NCBI GenBank assembly: GCA_017557605.1
Contig: JAFYYJ010000114.1
Location: 1 to 37,118, forward strand
DNA: 37,118 nucleotides
Direction: 5' to 3'
DNA from: Salinivirgaceae bacterium
GTDB taxonomy: Bacteria > Bacteroidota > Bacteroidia > Bacteroidales > SZUA-534
Part shown: positions 7,621 to 15,624 of the stretch, piece after piece
Numbering within the stretch: position 1 is the first letter of the stretch
Layout of the letters: each line of letters begins with the position of its first letter
Position numbers and translations under genes: made by a program
Notes under the pieces: model-generated
Seen by the model: only the letters and a program-made list of their open reading frames with translations
Databases searched by the model: none
Told to the model about the DNA's origin: nothing

Positions 7621-7996
7621 GTTTTACGAATACATCGAGGGCGAACCCGCCGACATTTTTATGGCACTCACCAACCCTCGCTCGATTGAATTGTGGTCGA
7701 GTCTGCCTGCCGATATGAGCGCTGAGGAAGGTTACGAATTTTCGATTTTCGACGGCGACATTGTCGGCAAGAATCTAAAAGTAATTGAGAACCAACTGAT
7801 TGAGCAAGAATGGTATTTCGGTGATGATAACGCCGAACCGTCAATCGTAACAATCAAACTGCATCCACACAAGACCGGCACAAACGTCGAGGTGCGCCAC
7901 ACCAATATTCCCGCCGATGCCTACGACAACATCAACGAGGGCTGGCACGACTTCTACATCGGCGCAATCAAGCATTTTTTTGAGGACGACGAATAA
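7610..7996 (+). CDS. SRPBCC/AHSA1-like domain protein
   Basis: A small cytoplasmic protein of 128 residues that looks like a START/Bet v1-type (SRPBCC, Hsp90-ATPase-activator homologue) fold. Signs are an N-terminal strand (KFYEYIEGEPADIFMALTNPRSIELW) typical of the first helix-grip segment, a run of beta strands (GDIVGKNLKVIENQLIEQEWYFG, SIVTIKLHPHKTGTNVEVRHTNIP) and a long C-terminal helix (GWHDFYIGAIKHFFED). The ATG at 7610 is chosen because it aligns with the fold. An upstream frame start at 7601 adds three residues only. It overlaps the preceding exported protein gene by 11 bases. The ligand or partner is unknown. The stop is only four bases from the stop of the converging lipoprotein gene. 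Confidence 0.82.
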   Translation: MDIKFYEYIEGEPADIFMALTNPRSIELWSSLPADMSAEEGYEFSIFDGDIVGKNLKVIENQLIEQEWYFGDDNAEPSIVTIKLHPHKTGTNVEVRHTNIPADAYDNINEGWHDFYIGAIKHFFEDDE

Positions 7997-8000
7997 GCCC

Positions 8001-8567
8001 CTAATATTCTAACGCCTTATTAAATTTTGATTCGGATACTTTTCGGTACGATGAGTAGATGTACGACGGACGGCCATCGCCTTTAACACCAATAAGCCTA
8101 ATCGCAGTAAAGCCGGCATCGTTAACCTTAACCATCTTAAGGTCAGGCATTTCAACATCTCTCGGATACGACACCACCGCCCTACCATCGATGTAGGCAC
8201 AACTGTTACGGATGTACTTAATATTCGGGTTGGAATCAATATACAACGCATATTTGAAAGCTGAATCGGCAGCAAAATAGTAGCCATCAGTACCTATACC
8301 AATCATACCTTCCCAAAACAACTTGTCGCTCAATTTCCCGTCTTGTTCAATCCGACGTCCGTCTCTCTGCTCAAGGAAATAACTGTTTTTCAAATATTTG
8401 TCAAAATCAGCATCAGTAATAAGCACACCGTCGGCTGGTTGCGGAATCTGATTGTTGTTGAATGTGAATTTGGCGTTTTTGTTAATTGCGATTGTTTCGT
8501 CATCGTCTTTGCTGCACGCTGAGAACAGCACCAACAGTGCTGAAATCAGAAATAGTTGTTTTTTCAT
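8001..8567 (-). CDS. Hypothetical lipoprotein
   Basis: The N-terminus MKKQLFLISALLVLFSACSKDDDE is a lipoprotein signal with lipobox FSAC (Cys18). It is followed by SKDDDE, a Ser-Lys-Asp-rich stretch like the signal that sends Bacteroidota lipoproteins to the cell surface. The remaining 165 or so residues form an unrecognised domain with mixed strands (GVLITDADFDKYLKNSYFLEQRDGRRI, YALYIDSNPNIKYIRNSCAYIDGRAVVSYP, SYIYSSYRKVSESKFNKAL). It sits alone and diverges from the dar operon, sharing an intergenic region of about 75 bases. No enzyme motif is visible. Confidence 0.78.
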   Translation of the reverse strand: MKKQLFLISALLVLFSACSKDDDETIAINKNAKFTFNNNQIPQPADGVLITDADFDKYLKNSYFLEQRDGRRIEQDGKLSDKLFWEGMIGIGTDGYYFAADSAFKYALYIDSNPNIKYIRNSCAYIDGRAVVSYPRDVEMPDLKMVKVNDAGFTAIRLIGVKGDGRPSYIYSSYRKVSESKFNKALEY

Positions 8568-8620
8568 AATTGAGTTTTATTAGTCTGCTAATATACGTTT
8601 TTTAGTAATACTTAATTTAA

Positions 8621-8628
8621 TAGTTTCG
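8621..8628 (+). promoter_or_regulatory. Possible -7 box of the dar operon
   Basis: TAGTTTCG differs from TAnnTTTG at one position and lies 15 bases before the ATG at 8644. It is the best candidate in the short divergent region, but it is weak. Confidence 0.3.
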
Positions 8629-8643
8629 CTACCTAAAGATGAA

Positions 8644-9564
8644 ATGATGGAGACTAAGAGAAAAATAGTCGTTTTTTACTACTCACAAACCGGGCAAATT
8701 CTTGACATACTGAAAAATATATGTTCAACGATTGCTGGAGCGTCCGTTGTTTACAAACAGATAGTTCCCGAGAAAGAATTTCCGTTTCCGTGGAATTACG
8801 ACGAGTTTTTCGACATTTTTCCCGAAACACGGTTGTGCATCCCGCCTTTCGGCATCAAACCCATTGATTTAAGCGATGTTCAAGATGCTGATTTGGTGAT
8901 AATTGGCGGACAATCGTGGTTTTTATCACCATCGCTTCCCATTCAGTCGTTTTTTGCGTCGGCAGCGTTTGCCGAATACCTGAAAGGCCGCAAGCTGATT
9001 TTTGTTAACGGCTGCCGAAATATGTGGGTTAACACGTTCTTCAAAATCCGCGAAAGCGCGAAACTGATAGGGGCTAAACTTGTGGGACACATTGTTTTAC
9101 AAGACCGGGCACACAATCTGGTAGGCATTGTAACCATTGCTCGCTGGCTGCTTCACGGCCAAAAACAGGCAAGCGGAATCTGGCCCGCGGCAGGTGTGTC
9201 GGACTGCGACATTGCCGATGCCGCAAAATTCGGTATAACAATCGGCAACGCTTTGCAAACCAATGATTTCGACAGCCTTCAGCAACAACTTATGGAACAA
9301 GGCGCAATCAACTACGTTCCTAAAATAGCCTATGTTGAAAAGGTCGGACATCGCATTTTCGGCATATGGGCGCGTTTCATCCGCAAAAAAGGCGATTTTG
9401 GAAATCCTGCTAGAAAATTCAGGGTAAAGACATTTTCATACTACCTTTTTTTCGTTTTATATGTAATTTCGCCGATAGTGCTGACAATCTATCATCTGCT
9501 TTTCCCGATAAGGGTTTTCTTCAAAAAAAAGACGATGTACGAAGCGTGCTACAAACTTGAATAA
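8644..9564 (+). CDS. darA: DarA-like flavodoxin-fold protein of dialkylresorcinol synthesis
   Basis: The protein has a flavodoxin-like N-terminal domain. KIVVFYYSQTGQILDIL gives the first strand and FMN-phosphate loop (SQTGQ, residues 14-18), and DADLVIIGGQSWFLSPSLPIQSFF gives the second loop. The C-terminus (about 265-300) is hydrophobic with flanking basic residues (SYYLFFVLYVISPIVLTIYHLLFPIRVFF), suggesting membrane association. The length of 306 residues and the position directly before a KAS III-like gene match the proteins named DarA in Flavobacterium and Pseudomonas resorcinol loci. There DarA is thought to oxidise (aromatise) the cyclohexanedione made by DarB. First gene of a nine-gene plus-strand operon. 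A second ATG (8647) is equally possible as start. Confidence 0.88.
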   Translation: MMETKRKIVVFYYSQTGQILDILKNICSTIAGASVVYKQIVPEKEFPFPWNYDEFFDIFPETRLCIPPFGIKPIDLSDVQDADLVIIGGQSWFLSPSLPIQSFFASAAFAEYLKGRKLIFVNGCRNMWVNTFFKIRESAKLIGAKLVGHIVLQDRAHNLVGIVTIARWLLHGQKQASGIWPAAGVSDCDIADAAKFGITIGNALQTNDFDSLQQQLMEQGAINYVPKIAYVEKVGHRIFGIWARFIRKKGDFGNPARKFRVKTFSYYLFFVLYVISPIVLTIYHLLFPIRVFFKKKTMYEACYKLE

Positions 9565-9573
9565 CAATCCATT

Positions 9574-10719
9574 ATGGGCAATGCATATATAGTTAAATCC
9601 GCGAAATTCTTTCCAAACGCGCCCGTCCCAAACGACGAGATGGAACGCCACCTGGGACTAATTAACGGACAACCGTCGAAAGCAAGGCGTATAATACTGA
9701 AAAAGAACGGGATAGAGAATAGATACTACGCTCTCGACAACAACGGAAATGTTACTCACACAAATGTTGAAATGGCCGCCGAAGCTATTCGCAACCTGCT
9801 GAGTAAATGCAAGTTAAGCATAGATGATATTGACGTACTCTCGTGCGGCACAGCCACACCCGAACAGCTTGTTCCGTCACACGGTGTGATGGTTCACGGA
9901 GCACTTGGTGGTAATAAAAACATTGAAGTTGTGTCGTTTGCAGGTTCGTGCTGCGCTGGAATGGGTGCGCTGAAATACGCCTACCTGCAAGTGCTGTCGG
10001 GATTGGCGAAACGCGCCATAGCAAGCGCATCGGAACGCACATCGGCCTGGCTGAAAGCAAGTTACTTCCAAAAAGAATCGGAAGAACTGCTCAAACAGGT
10101 GGAAGAAAAACCAATGCTGGCTTTTGAAAAAGAATTTCTACGTTGGATGCTGTCGGACGGCGCAATGGCGCTGATGCTTGAAGACCAACCGGCTGCAAAC
10201 GGGCTATCGCTCCGCATTGAGTGGATTGAGATGACGTCGTATGCCAACAAAATGGAAACCTGCATGTACGCGGGCGCCGAAAAACAGACCGACGGCTCGA
10301 TGAAAGGCTGGGCAATGTTCAGCGAAGACGAATGGCTAACGAAATCGATTTTTGCGATAAAACAGGATACGCGGATACTTGGCGAACACATTATCGGACT
10401 TGGTTGCGATTATCTGCTGGAAGTAGCTGAAAAGCATAAACTTACAGCCGACCAAATTGACTGGTTCCTTCCCCACTTATCATCGATGTTTTTTAAAGAC
10501 GTGGCAGTCCACAGCCTTAAGAAAATCAATTTCGAGATACCCGAAGAACGCTGGTTCCTGAACCTTTCGAGAGTGGGTAACATTGCATCGGCATCGGCCT
10601 ACGCAATGCTTGACGAACTGATGGATTCGGGGCGACTGAAAAAAGGTCAGATAATTCTGATGATGGTGCCCGAAAGCGCGCGGTTCTCGTACTGCTACTG
10701 TCTGCTTACCGTCTGCTAA
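9574..10719 (+). CDS. darB: DarB-like beta-ketoacyl-ACP synthase III (resorcinol-forming)
   Basis: A thiolase-fold ketosynthase. The KAS III triad is visible: Cys127 in SFAGSCCAGMGAL, His301 in WFLPHLSS and Asn336 in SRVGNIASASAY. At 381 residues it is longer than FabH (about 320), with an insertion around residues 160-260 that fits the DarB branch. DarB joins two fatty-acyl-derived beta-keto chains and cyclises them to a 1,3-cyclohexanedione, which DarA then turns into a dialkylresorcinol. The gap to darA is nine bases and to the next gene eleven, so they are cotranscribed. Housekeeping FabH is the alternative, but the context and length argue against it. Confidence 0.9.
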   Translation: MGNAYIVKSAKFFPNAPVPNDEMERHLGLINGQPSKARRIILKKNGIENRYYALDNNGNVTHTNVEMAAEAIRNLLSKCKLSIDDIDVLSCGTATPEQLVPSHGVMVHGALGGNKNIEVVSFAGSCCAGMGALKYAYLQVLSGLAKRAIASASERTSAWLKASYFQKESEELLKQVEEKPMLAFEKEFLRWMLSDGAMALMLEDQPAANGLSLRIEWIEMTSYANKMETCMYAGAEKQTDGSMKGWAMFSEDEWLTKSIFAIKQDTRILGEHIIGLGCDYLLEVAEKHKLTADQIDWFLPHLSSMFFKDVAVHSLKKINFEIPEERWFLNLSRVGNIASASAYAMLDELMDSGRLKKGQIILMMVPESARFSYCYCLLTVC

Positions 10720-10730
10720 AAACTGATAAC

Positions 10731-11132
10731 ATGAAAGTTGAAGACGTTCCGCAAGATTTGAAATACACTGATGGATATATTGTCCGCGACATTGCCTACG
10801 CCGTTGATTCCGACGGGCACTACACAAGCGTTGTGAGCGACGGATGGAACGTCAAAGCCGAAGCGCTTGACCTGACTATGGACGAGATTCGTGAAAAATG
10901 CGACGAGATAAAGCAACGCATCGAAGCTGGAACGGCAAGCACTTTGGAATATTATGCAGCCAAAAACATAATGGATATCAGTCTGTTATCGAGATACACT
11001 GGCATACCGAAATGGAAAATCAGACGGCACTTCAAACAAAAATTCTTTAGCCGGCTCGATAACGAGACACTTGCCAAGTACGCTGACGCACTGCGTATTA
11101 CAGTTGACACCCTAACATCGAAGCCCGAATAA
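10731..11132 (+). CDS. Small protein with helix-turn-helix-like C-terminus in the dar operon
   Basis: 133 residues with no signal or membrane segment. The N-terminal half (about 10-45) has short strands. Residues about 48-75 are a charged helix (TMDEIREKCDEIKQRIEAG). Residues about 70-128 (LEYYAAKNIMDISLLSRYTGIPKWKIRRHFKQKFFSRLDNETLAKYADALRITVDTL) resemble a Cro/Xre-type helix-turn-helix, with LLSRYTGIPKWKIRRHF as the likely turn and recognition helix. It could be an operon regulator or a scaffold. It lies between darB and the BtrH-like gene, and its TAA overlaps the next ATG by one base. The family is not named with confidence. Confidence 0.7.
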   Translation: MKVEDVPQDLKYTDGYIVRDIAYAVDSDGHYTSVVSDGWNVKAEALDLTMDEIREKCDEIKQRIEAGTASTLEYYAAKNIMDISLLSRYTGIPKWKIRRHFKQKFFSRLDNETLAKYADALRITVDTLTSKPE

Positions 11133-12148
11133 TGGAAATCAAATTCGAACATAAGCCTGCCGCCCACTGCGAAAATGGCGTGATAGTGAATATGCTGCAC
11201 CACTATGGGCTGGACATATCGGAGCCAATGGTTTTCGGGCTGTCTTACGGACTGTTTTTCAGCCATATGCCGTTTCTGAAACTGAGTGGAATGGCAGTTA
11301 CAACATTCCGCACATTTCCGGGCGTATTGTTCTCGCGGATAACCAAAATTCTTGGCATCAAAACCTGCCGACGCCGCTACCTGAGCCGCAAACACGCTAT
11401 GGCGGCACTCGACAAACATCTTGCTGAAGGATGCCCGGTGGGCTGTGTTGTGGGGATGTACTACCTGCCGTATATGCCGATGGAATACAGATTTCACTTT
11501 AACGGCCACAATATCTGCGTGATAGGCAAGAACGAACAAGATGAAACTTACCTTATTAGCGACCCAAACGCACTCGAAAAAGTAAGTATCAGCAAAGCCG
11601 ACCTTATAAAAGTGAGATACGCAAAAGGCGGCAGCTATCCTATTGTAGGTCAGAGCTATTGGATTAAAGACGTTCCGCAGAAAATGCCCGACCTTGCACC
11701 GCTAATCCGCAAATCGATTAAGAAAAACTGCTGGTTTATGACAAGCCAACCCCGATGGATTCGCTACTTCGGTGTTAACGGCATCAAATATCTGAGCGAA
11801 AGTGTATTAAAGTGGGAAAAGACAATGACTCCCCGACGTGCCGCGCTCAATCTGGCGCAAGTTGTCAGGATGCTGGAAGAGATTGGCACTGGCGGCGCCG
11901 GATTCCGCTATATGTACGGCGCATTTTTGCAAGAAGCCGCAAAAATAACTGGCATTGAGCAACTTAATTCACTCGCCGATGATATTACTGAAATTGGTGA
12001 CCTTTGGCGCGACTTCGCCTATAAAGCATCGCGCGTGTTCAAGAAACGGCAAGGCGAGAATTACACCTATCAGGATTTGTCTGATGTACTGAATGTTATC
12101 TATATCCGCGAACGCGATTTCTTCACCCAACTGAACAACGCCGTATAA
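11132..12148 (+). CDS. BtrH-N/DUF4872-type protein (papain-like acyltransferase candidate)
   Basis: The N-terminal domain (about residues 10-150) matches the BtrH_N type: HCENGVIVNMLHHYGLDISEPMVFGLSYGLFF with Cys13, then GHNICVIG with His126 and LISDP with Asp144. This gives a Cys-His-Asp set as in papain/C39-like folds. BtrH of butirosin synthesis moves an acyl group from an acyl carrier protein to an amine, so here it may transfer or hydrolyse an ACP-bound chain. The C-terminal half is helical (DUF4872-like). The gene overlaps both neighbours by one base and lies upstream of the ACP gene, which supports an ACP-linked role. A peptidase processing role alongside the ABC exporter is the alternative. 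Confidence 0.82.
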   Translation: MEIKFEHKPAAHCENGVIVNMLHHYGLDISEPMVFGLSYGLFFSHMPFLKLSGMAVTTFRTFPGVLFSRITKILGIKTCRRRYLSRKHAMAALDKHLAEGCPVGCVVGMYYLPYMPMEYRFHFNGHNICVIGKNEQDETYLISDPNALEKVSISKADLIKVRYAKGGSYPIVGQSYWIKDVPQKMPDLAPLIRKSIKKNCWFMTSQPRWIRYFGVNGIKYLSESVLKWEKTMTPRRAALNLAQVVRMLEEIGTGGAGFRYMYGAFLQEAAKITGIEQLNSLADDITEIGDLWRDFAYKASRVFKKRQGENYTYQDLSDVLNVIYIRERDFFTQLNNAV

Positions 12149-12894
12149 TGCCGACAATCATCGAAATAGACGGACTCTGCAAGACCTACAAAGGCAACCG
12201 GCAACCGGCGCTCGACCACCTGACGCTGAATGTTGACGAAGGTGACTGCTTTGGTCTGTTGGGACCTAACGGCGCCGGAAAAACCACGCTGATGAACATA
12301 ATGTGCGGACTGAGCAAGGCCGACTCGGGCTCCGTCAGCATTTGCGGGCTCAACACCGTTTCAGAAATCGACAAAATAAAACACCTGATTGGCGTTGTAC
12401 CGCAAAGTCTTGCTCTCTACCCTATGCTGTCGGCCGTTGAGAATCTGCGGGTTTTCGGCGGAATCTACGGTATGGAACGGCGAAAAGTAGCCGAACGCAG
12501 CGAAGAACTGCTCAATACATTCGGTCTCTGGGAACATCGTAACAAACGGGCAGACAAGTATTCGGGCGGAATGAAACGCAGCCTGAACCTGATTGTGGGA
12601 CTGCTCAACTCACCCAAAATTCTTTTCCTTGACGAGCCAACCGTTGGTATCGATGTGCAGACACGACGAGCAATTATCGACTACCTAAAACTAATTAACA
12701 ATCAAGGTACTACGCTAATTTACACATCGCATTACCTGAGTGAAGCCGAAGAATTATGCAACAACGTGGCACTGATTGACAAGGGGCGGATAATATGCAA
12801 CGGCAAACCCGCAAGCCTCACGCTGCAACACTCGTGCGGCTCTCTCGAAGAACTATTTTTGAAAACAACCGGAACTGCCATAAACAATGCGTAA
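12148..12894 (+). CDS. ABC transporter ATP-binding protein
   Basis: Complete nucleotide-binding domain of the CcmA/drug-and-lipid exporter class, 248 residues. Walker A GPNGAGKT (about residues 39-46), Q-loop VVPQSLALYP, signature YSGGMKR, Walker B ILFLDEP, D-loop VGID and the switch His in YTSHYLSEAEE are all present, so it should hydrolyse ATP. It overlaps the permease gene by eight bases and together they make an ABC-2 exporter. Inside the resorcinol operon it is expected to move the lipid product or its precursor across the inner membrane. Substrate is inferred from context only. Confidence 0.92.
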   Translation: MPTIIEIDGLCKTYKGNRQPALDHLTLNVDEGDCFGLLGPNGAGKTTLMNIMCGLSKADSGSVSICGLNTVSEIDKIKHLIGVVPQSLALYPMLSAVENLRVFGGIYGMERRKVAERSEELLNTFGLWEHRNKRADKYSGGMKRSLNLIVGLLNSPKILFLDEPTVGIDVQTRRAIIDYLKLINNQGTTLIYTSHYLSEAEELCNNVALIDKGRIICNGKPASLTLQHSCGSLEELFLKTTGTAINNA

Positions 12895-14152
12895 ATTCTT
12901 GTCAATCATATATAAAGACTATCTATTTCTGACACGCGACATTGCCGGACTGATTTTTATGTTCTTTATGCCGATTGCACTTGTTGCGCTAATGGCCTAT
13001 CTGCAGGATAGCACCTATAATTCAGTGAACGAAAGCAAGATACCATTGCTTTTACTGAATCAGGACAACGACTCGCTCGGCTGCGCTATCGAAAAAAGTG
13101 TGCAACAAACCGGCATTTTCAGCATCACTACCGAACTCAACGGCGAGCCGCTGACTCCCGATGCCCTTCAAGCCAATGTCGCAGAAGGCAACTATCTGAT
13201 TGGCATTGTGATACCCGCAGAAACAACAAAAAAGATTCGCCGCAATATTCGTGGTAGCGTCATTCACACCTTTAACCCCGATTTTGAACCCAAGCAACTG
13301 GAACCCAACAAAATATCAATATTCATCGACCCAACAGCCAAAGAGTCGTTCAAGACAGCCATAACAAGCTCAATAAACGAATATGCTGCACGACTGCAAA
13401 CGCAAATAGTTATGAACGAAGTGGTTGCAGCCGTCAACCAACAATTTCCGCTCAATATCGGAAACTTCGACATTCCAACCGACATCATCAAAATTGACGA
13501 GCAATACGCTCGCAGCAACCCTTCGGCGATAATGCCGAACTCGGTTCAGCACAATGTTCCGGCGTGGGGGCTTTTTGCTGTATTTTTCATCGTTATATCA
13601 TTGGCAAACAACATAATAAAAGAGCGCGACGACGGCAGCTACCTGCGCATCAAGACAATGCCGTGCCCGACGTGGCTCTATTTTGTCGGAAAAATATCAA
13701 TCTACCTGATTGTCTGTCTGTTGCAAATGGCAATAATGATTCTTATGGGAATTTTTGTTATGCCACTGCTTGGCCTGCCACAACTTGAACTGGGGCACAG
13801 CATCGGGGCTCTTCTGCTGATGTCGGTTTCGGCGGCAATGGCGGCCATTGGCTACGGCACAGCCATCGGAACCATTTCGACCAACAGCCAACAAGCGTCA
13901 ATCTTCGGCTCTGTGTCGGTGGTGATTTTGTCGGCCATTGGCGGCATCTGGATTCCGACAATAATAATGCCGCACGCAATGCAAATAATCAGCCATATTT
14001 CGCCTCTTAATTGGGGGCTTTCGGGTTTTTATGATATTTTTGTACGCGACAGCGGCATTGCATCGGTACTTCCCGAAAGCGGTCTGCTACTTGCATTCGG
14101 CGGTGTCAGCCTTGCCATCGCTCTAATCTACAACAGGCAAAAGTGTAACTGA
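12887..14152 (+). CDS. ABC-2-type transporter permease
   Basis: 421 residues with the ABC2_membrane_3 architecture. One N-terminal membrane helix (about 15-37: DIAGLIFMFFMPIALVALMAYL) is followed by a large extracytoplasmic domain of about 190 residues. A C-terminal set of about five helices starts at GLFAVFFIVISLANNIIKERDDGSYLRI, with the usual coupling stretch ERDDGSYLRIKTMPCPTW. The partner ATPase overlaps it upstream by eight bases, and the ACP gene follows after four bases. Likely an exporter of a hydrophobic compound. NatB-like or YhgE-like exporters share the layout. Confidence 0.9.
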   Translation: MRKFLSIIYKDYLFLTRDIAGLIFMFFMPIALVALMAYLQDSTYNSVNESKIPLLLLNQDNDSLGCAIEKSVQQTGIFSITTELNGEPLTPDALQANVAEGNYLIGIVIPAETTKKIRRNIRGSVIHTFNPDFEPKQLEPNKISIFIDPTAKESFKTAITSSINEYAARLQTQIVMNEVVAAVNQQFPLNIGNFDIPTDIIKIDEQYARSNPSAIMPNSVQHNVPAWGLFAVFFIVISLANNIIKERDDGSYLRIKTMPCPTWLYFVGKISIYLIVCLLQMAIMILMGIFVMPLLGLPQLELGHSIGALLLMSVSAAMAAIGYGTAIGTISTNSQQASIFGSVSVVILSAIGGIWIPTIIMPHAMQIISHISPLNWGLSGFYDIFVRDSGIASVLPESGLLLAFGGVSLAIALIYNRQKCN

Positions 14153-14156
14153 AAAT

Positions 14157-14429
14157 ATGAAAAGCGAAGAAGAACTTATCAATGACCTGAAGGCTCAAAT
14201 TATTGAAGCACTGTCAATTGAAGACTTGACACCGGCCGATATTGACGCTGACGCACCATTGTTTGGCGACGGCGAAGGCCTGAATCTTGATTCGATTGAC
14301 GCCATCGAACTTGTCTTACTCATTGAAAAACAATATCATATACATATTGACGACCCGCGTACTCGCCGCACTATTCTTGCATCGGTGAGAGCAATGGCGA
14401 AATTCATTTTGGAAAACCAAAAAGAGTGA
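14157..14429 (+). CDS. Acyl carrier protein
   Basis: 90-residue four-helix carrier protein. The phosphopantetheine attachment site is Ser46 in GLNLDSIDAIELV, a clear DSxD/E motif variant. The surrounding acidic helix II is typical for docking to ketosynthases. It is encoded directly before the two ketosynthase-type genes and after the exporter, so it probably carries the growing chain for the dar operon (DarC-like role) and not for housekeeping fatty-acid synthesis. The insertion FGDGEGL before the Ser is typical of secondary-metabolism ACPs of this kind. Activation by a phosphopantetheinyl transferase encoded elsewhere is required. Confidence 0.93.
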   Translation: MKSEEELINDLKAQIIEALSIEDLTPADIDADAPLFGDGEGLNLDSIDAIELVLLIEKQYHIHIDDPRTRRTILASVRAMAKFILENQKE

Positions 14430-14433
14430 CGCA

Positions 14434-15624
14434 ATGCCGCAGCGCGTCTTTATCACCGGATTTGGGATAATTTCGGCCATCGGCAACGGAGCCGACGAAA
14501 CGCTTGCATCGCTCAAGGCGAAACGAAGCGGCATCGGACGACTCGAACTCTTTGAAAGCGCACTCAGCAACATTCCTGTTGGAGAGATTAAAAAATCAGC
14601 TTTAGAACTATCAGAACTGGCTGGTATTGAACACAATGTGCACAACAGCCGCGCGTTTCTGCTTGGATTGATTGCCGCCAAAGCCGCTATGCAAATGGCT
14701 GGTTATCAAAAGGGATATAACCGAATGGGAATGATTGGCTCTACAACTGTGGCTGGTCAAGACCTGCTTGACACCTACTACACCCAAATGCTTGACGGAA
14801 CGCTTGTCGATGCCGAAATGCACCGAGCCTTTACGGGAGCCGACGCTACCGAGAAGATTGCCATAACCTTGGGTATCAAACACAATGTAACTACCATAAG
14901 CACAGCCTGTTCGTCATCGGCAAACGCCATAATGAACGGTGTGCGCATGATTCGCAGCGGCCTTGCTGACACAATGCTCGTCGGCGGTATGGACTCGCTT
15001 GCGCGGTTCTCGCTCAATGGTTTCAACGCTCTCGAAATTCTTTCGCCGACAGGCTGCAAACCTTTCGACCAAGACCGAAACGGCATCACGCCCGGCGAAG
15101 GGGCCGCCTTTCTGGTACTCGAATCGGAAGCCAAAACCGCCGGAAAACAGAAATACGGTGAGATTCGCGGATTCGCCAATTTCAACGAAGCCTACCACCA
15201 AACGCTTGTCAATCCTGACGGGGTTTATGCCGAAGCCGCAATGCGAAAAGCTATCGAAACGGCCGGACTGCAACCTGCGGACATCGACTATCTGAACGCC
15301 CACGGCACTGGCACCGAAGCTAACGACCTTGTCGAGAGCAAAGCCATAAAATCTGTTTTTGGCGACCACCTACCACACATCAGCTCAACAAAAGGCTTCA
15401 CGGGACACACTTTTGCAGCCGCCGGCGCCATTGAATGCGTGTTCTCGCTGCTGGCGATAAACAACAATCTGGCTCTTCCTAATGTTGGTTTCAGCACCCC
15501 GATTGATGAAACGGGAATTGTTCCCGTAACTGAACCCACATCGATGAAAATCAACAACATAATTTCGAATTCATTCGGATTCGGCGGCAACGATACAAGT
15601 TTAGTAATATCGAAAGCGGAATGA
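14434..15624 (+). CDS. Beta-ketoacyl-ACP synthase II-type ketosynthase (active)
   Basis: A KAS I/II-type condensing enzyme of 396 residues, a normal length. The Cys-His-His triad is intact: Cys159 in STACSSSANAI, His290 in NAHGTGTEAND and His325 in KGFTGHTFAAAG. The C-terminal NSFGFGGNDTSL loop is also present. It should catalyse decarboxylative elongation of an ACP-bound acyl chain with malonyl-ACP. It is encoded immediately after the ACP and overlaps by four bases (ATGA) a second, inactive ketosynthase-like gene. This is the arrangement of a ketosynthase/chain-length-factor pair. It probably builds one of the chains that DarB joins. Confidence 0.93.
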   Translation: MPQRVFITGFGIISAIGNGADETLASLKAKRSGIGRLELFESALSNIPVGEIKKSALELSELAGIEHNVHNSRAFLLGLIAAKAAMQMAGYQKGYNRMGMIGSTTVAGQDLLDTYYTQMLDGTLVDAEMHRAFTGADATEKIAITLGIKHNVTTISTACSSSANAIMNGVRMIRSGLADTMLVGGMDSLARFSLNGFNALEILSPTGCKPFDQDRNGITPGEGAAFLVLESEAKTAGKQKYGEIRGFANFNEAYHQTLVNPDGVYAEAAMRKAIETAGLQPADIDYLNAHGTGTEANDLVESKAIKSVFGDHLPHISSTKGFTGHTFAAAGAIECVFSLLAINNNLALPNVGFSTPIDETGIVPVTEPTSMKINNIISNSFGFGGNDTSLVISKAE

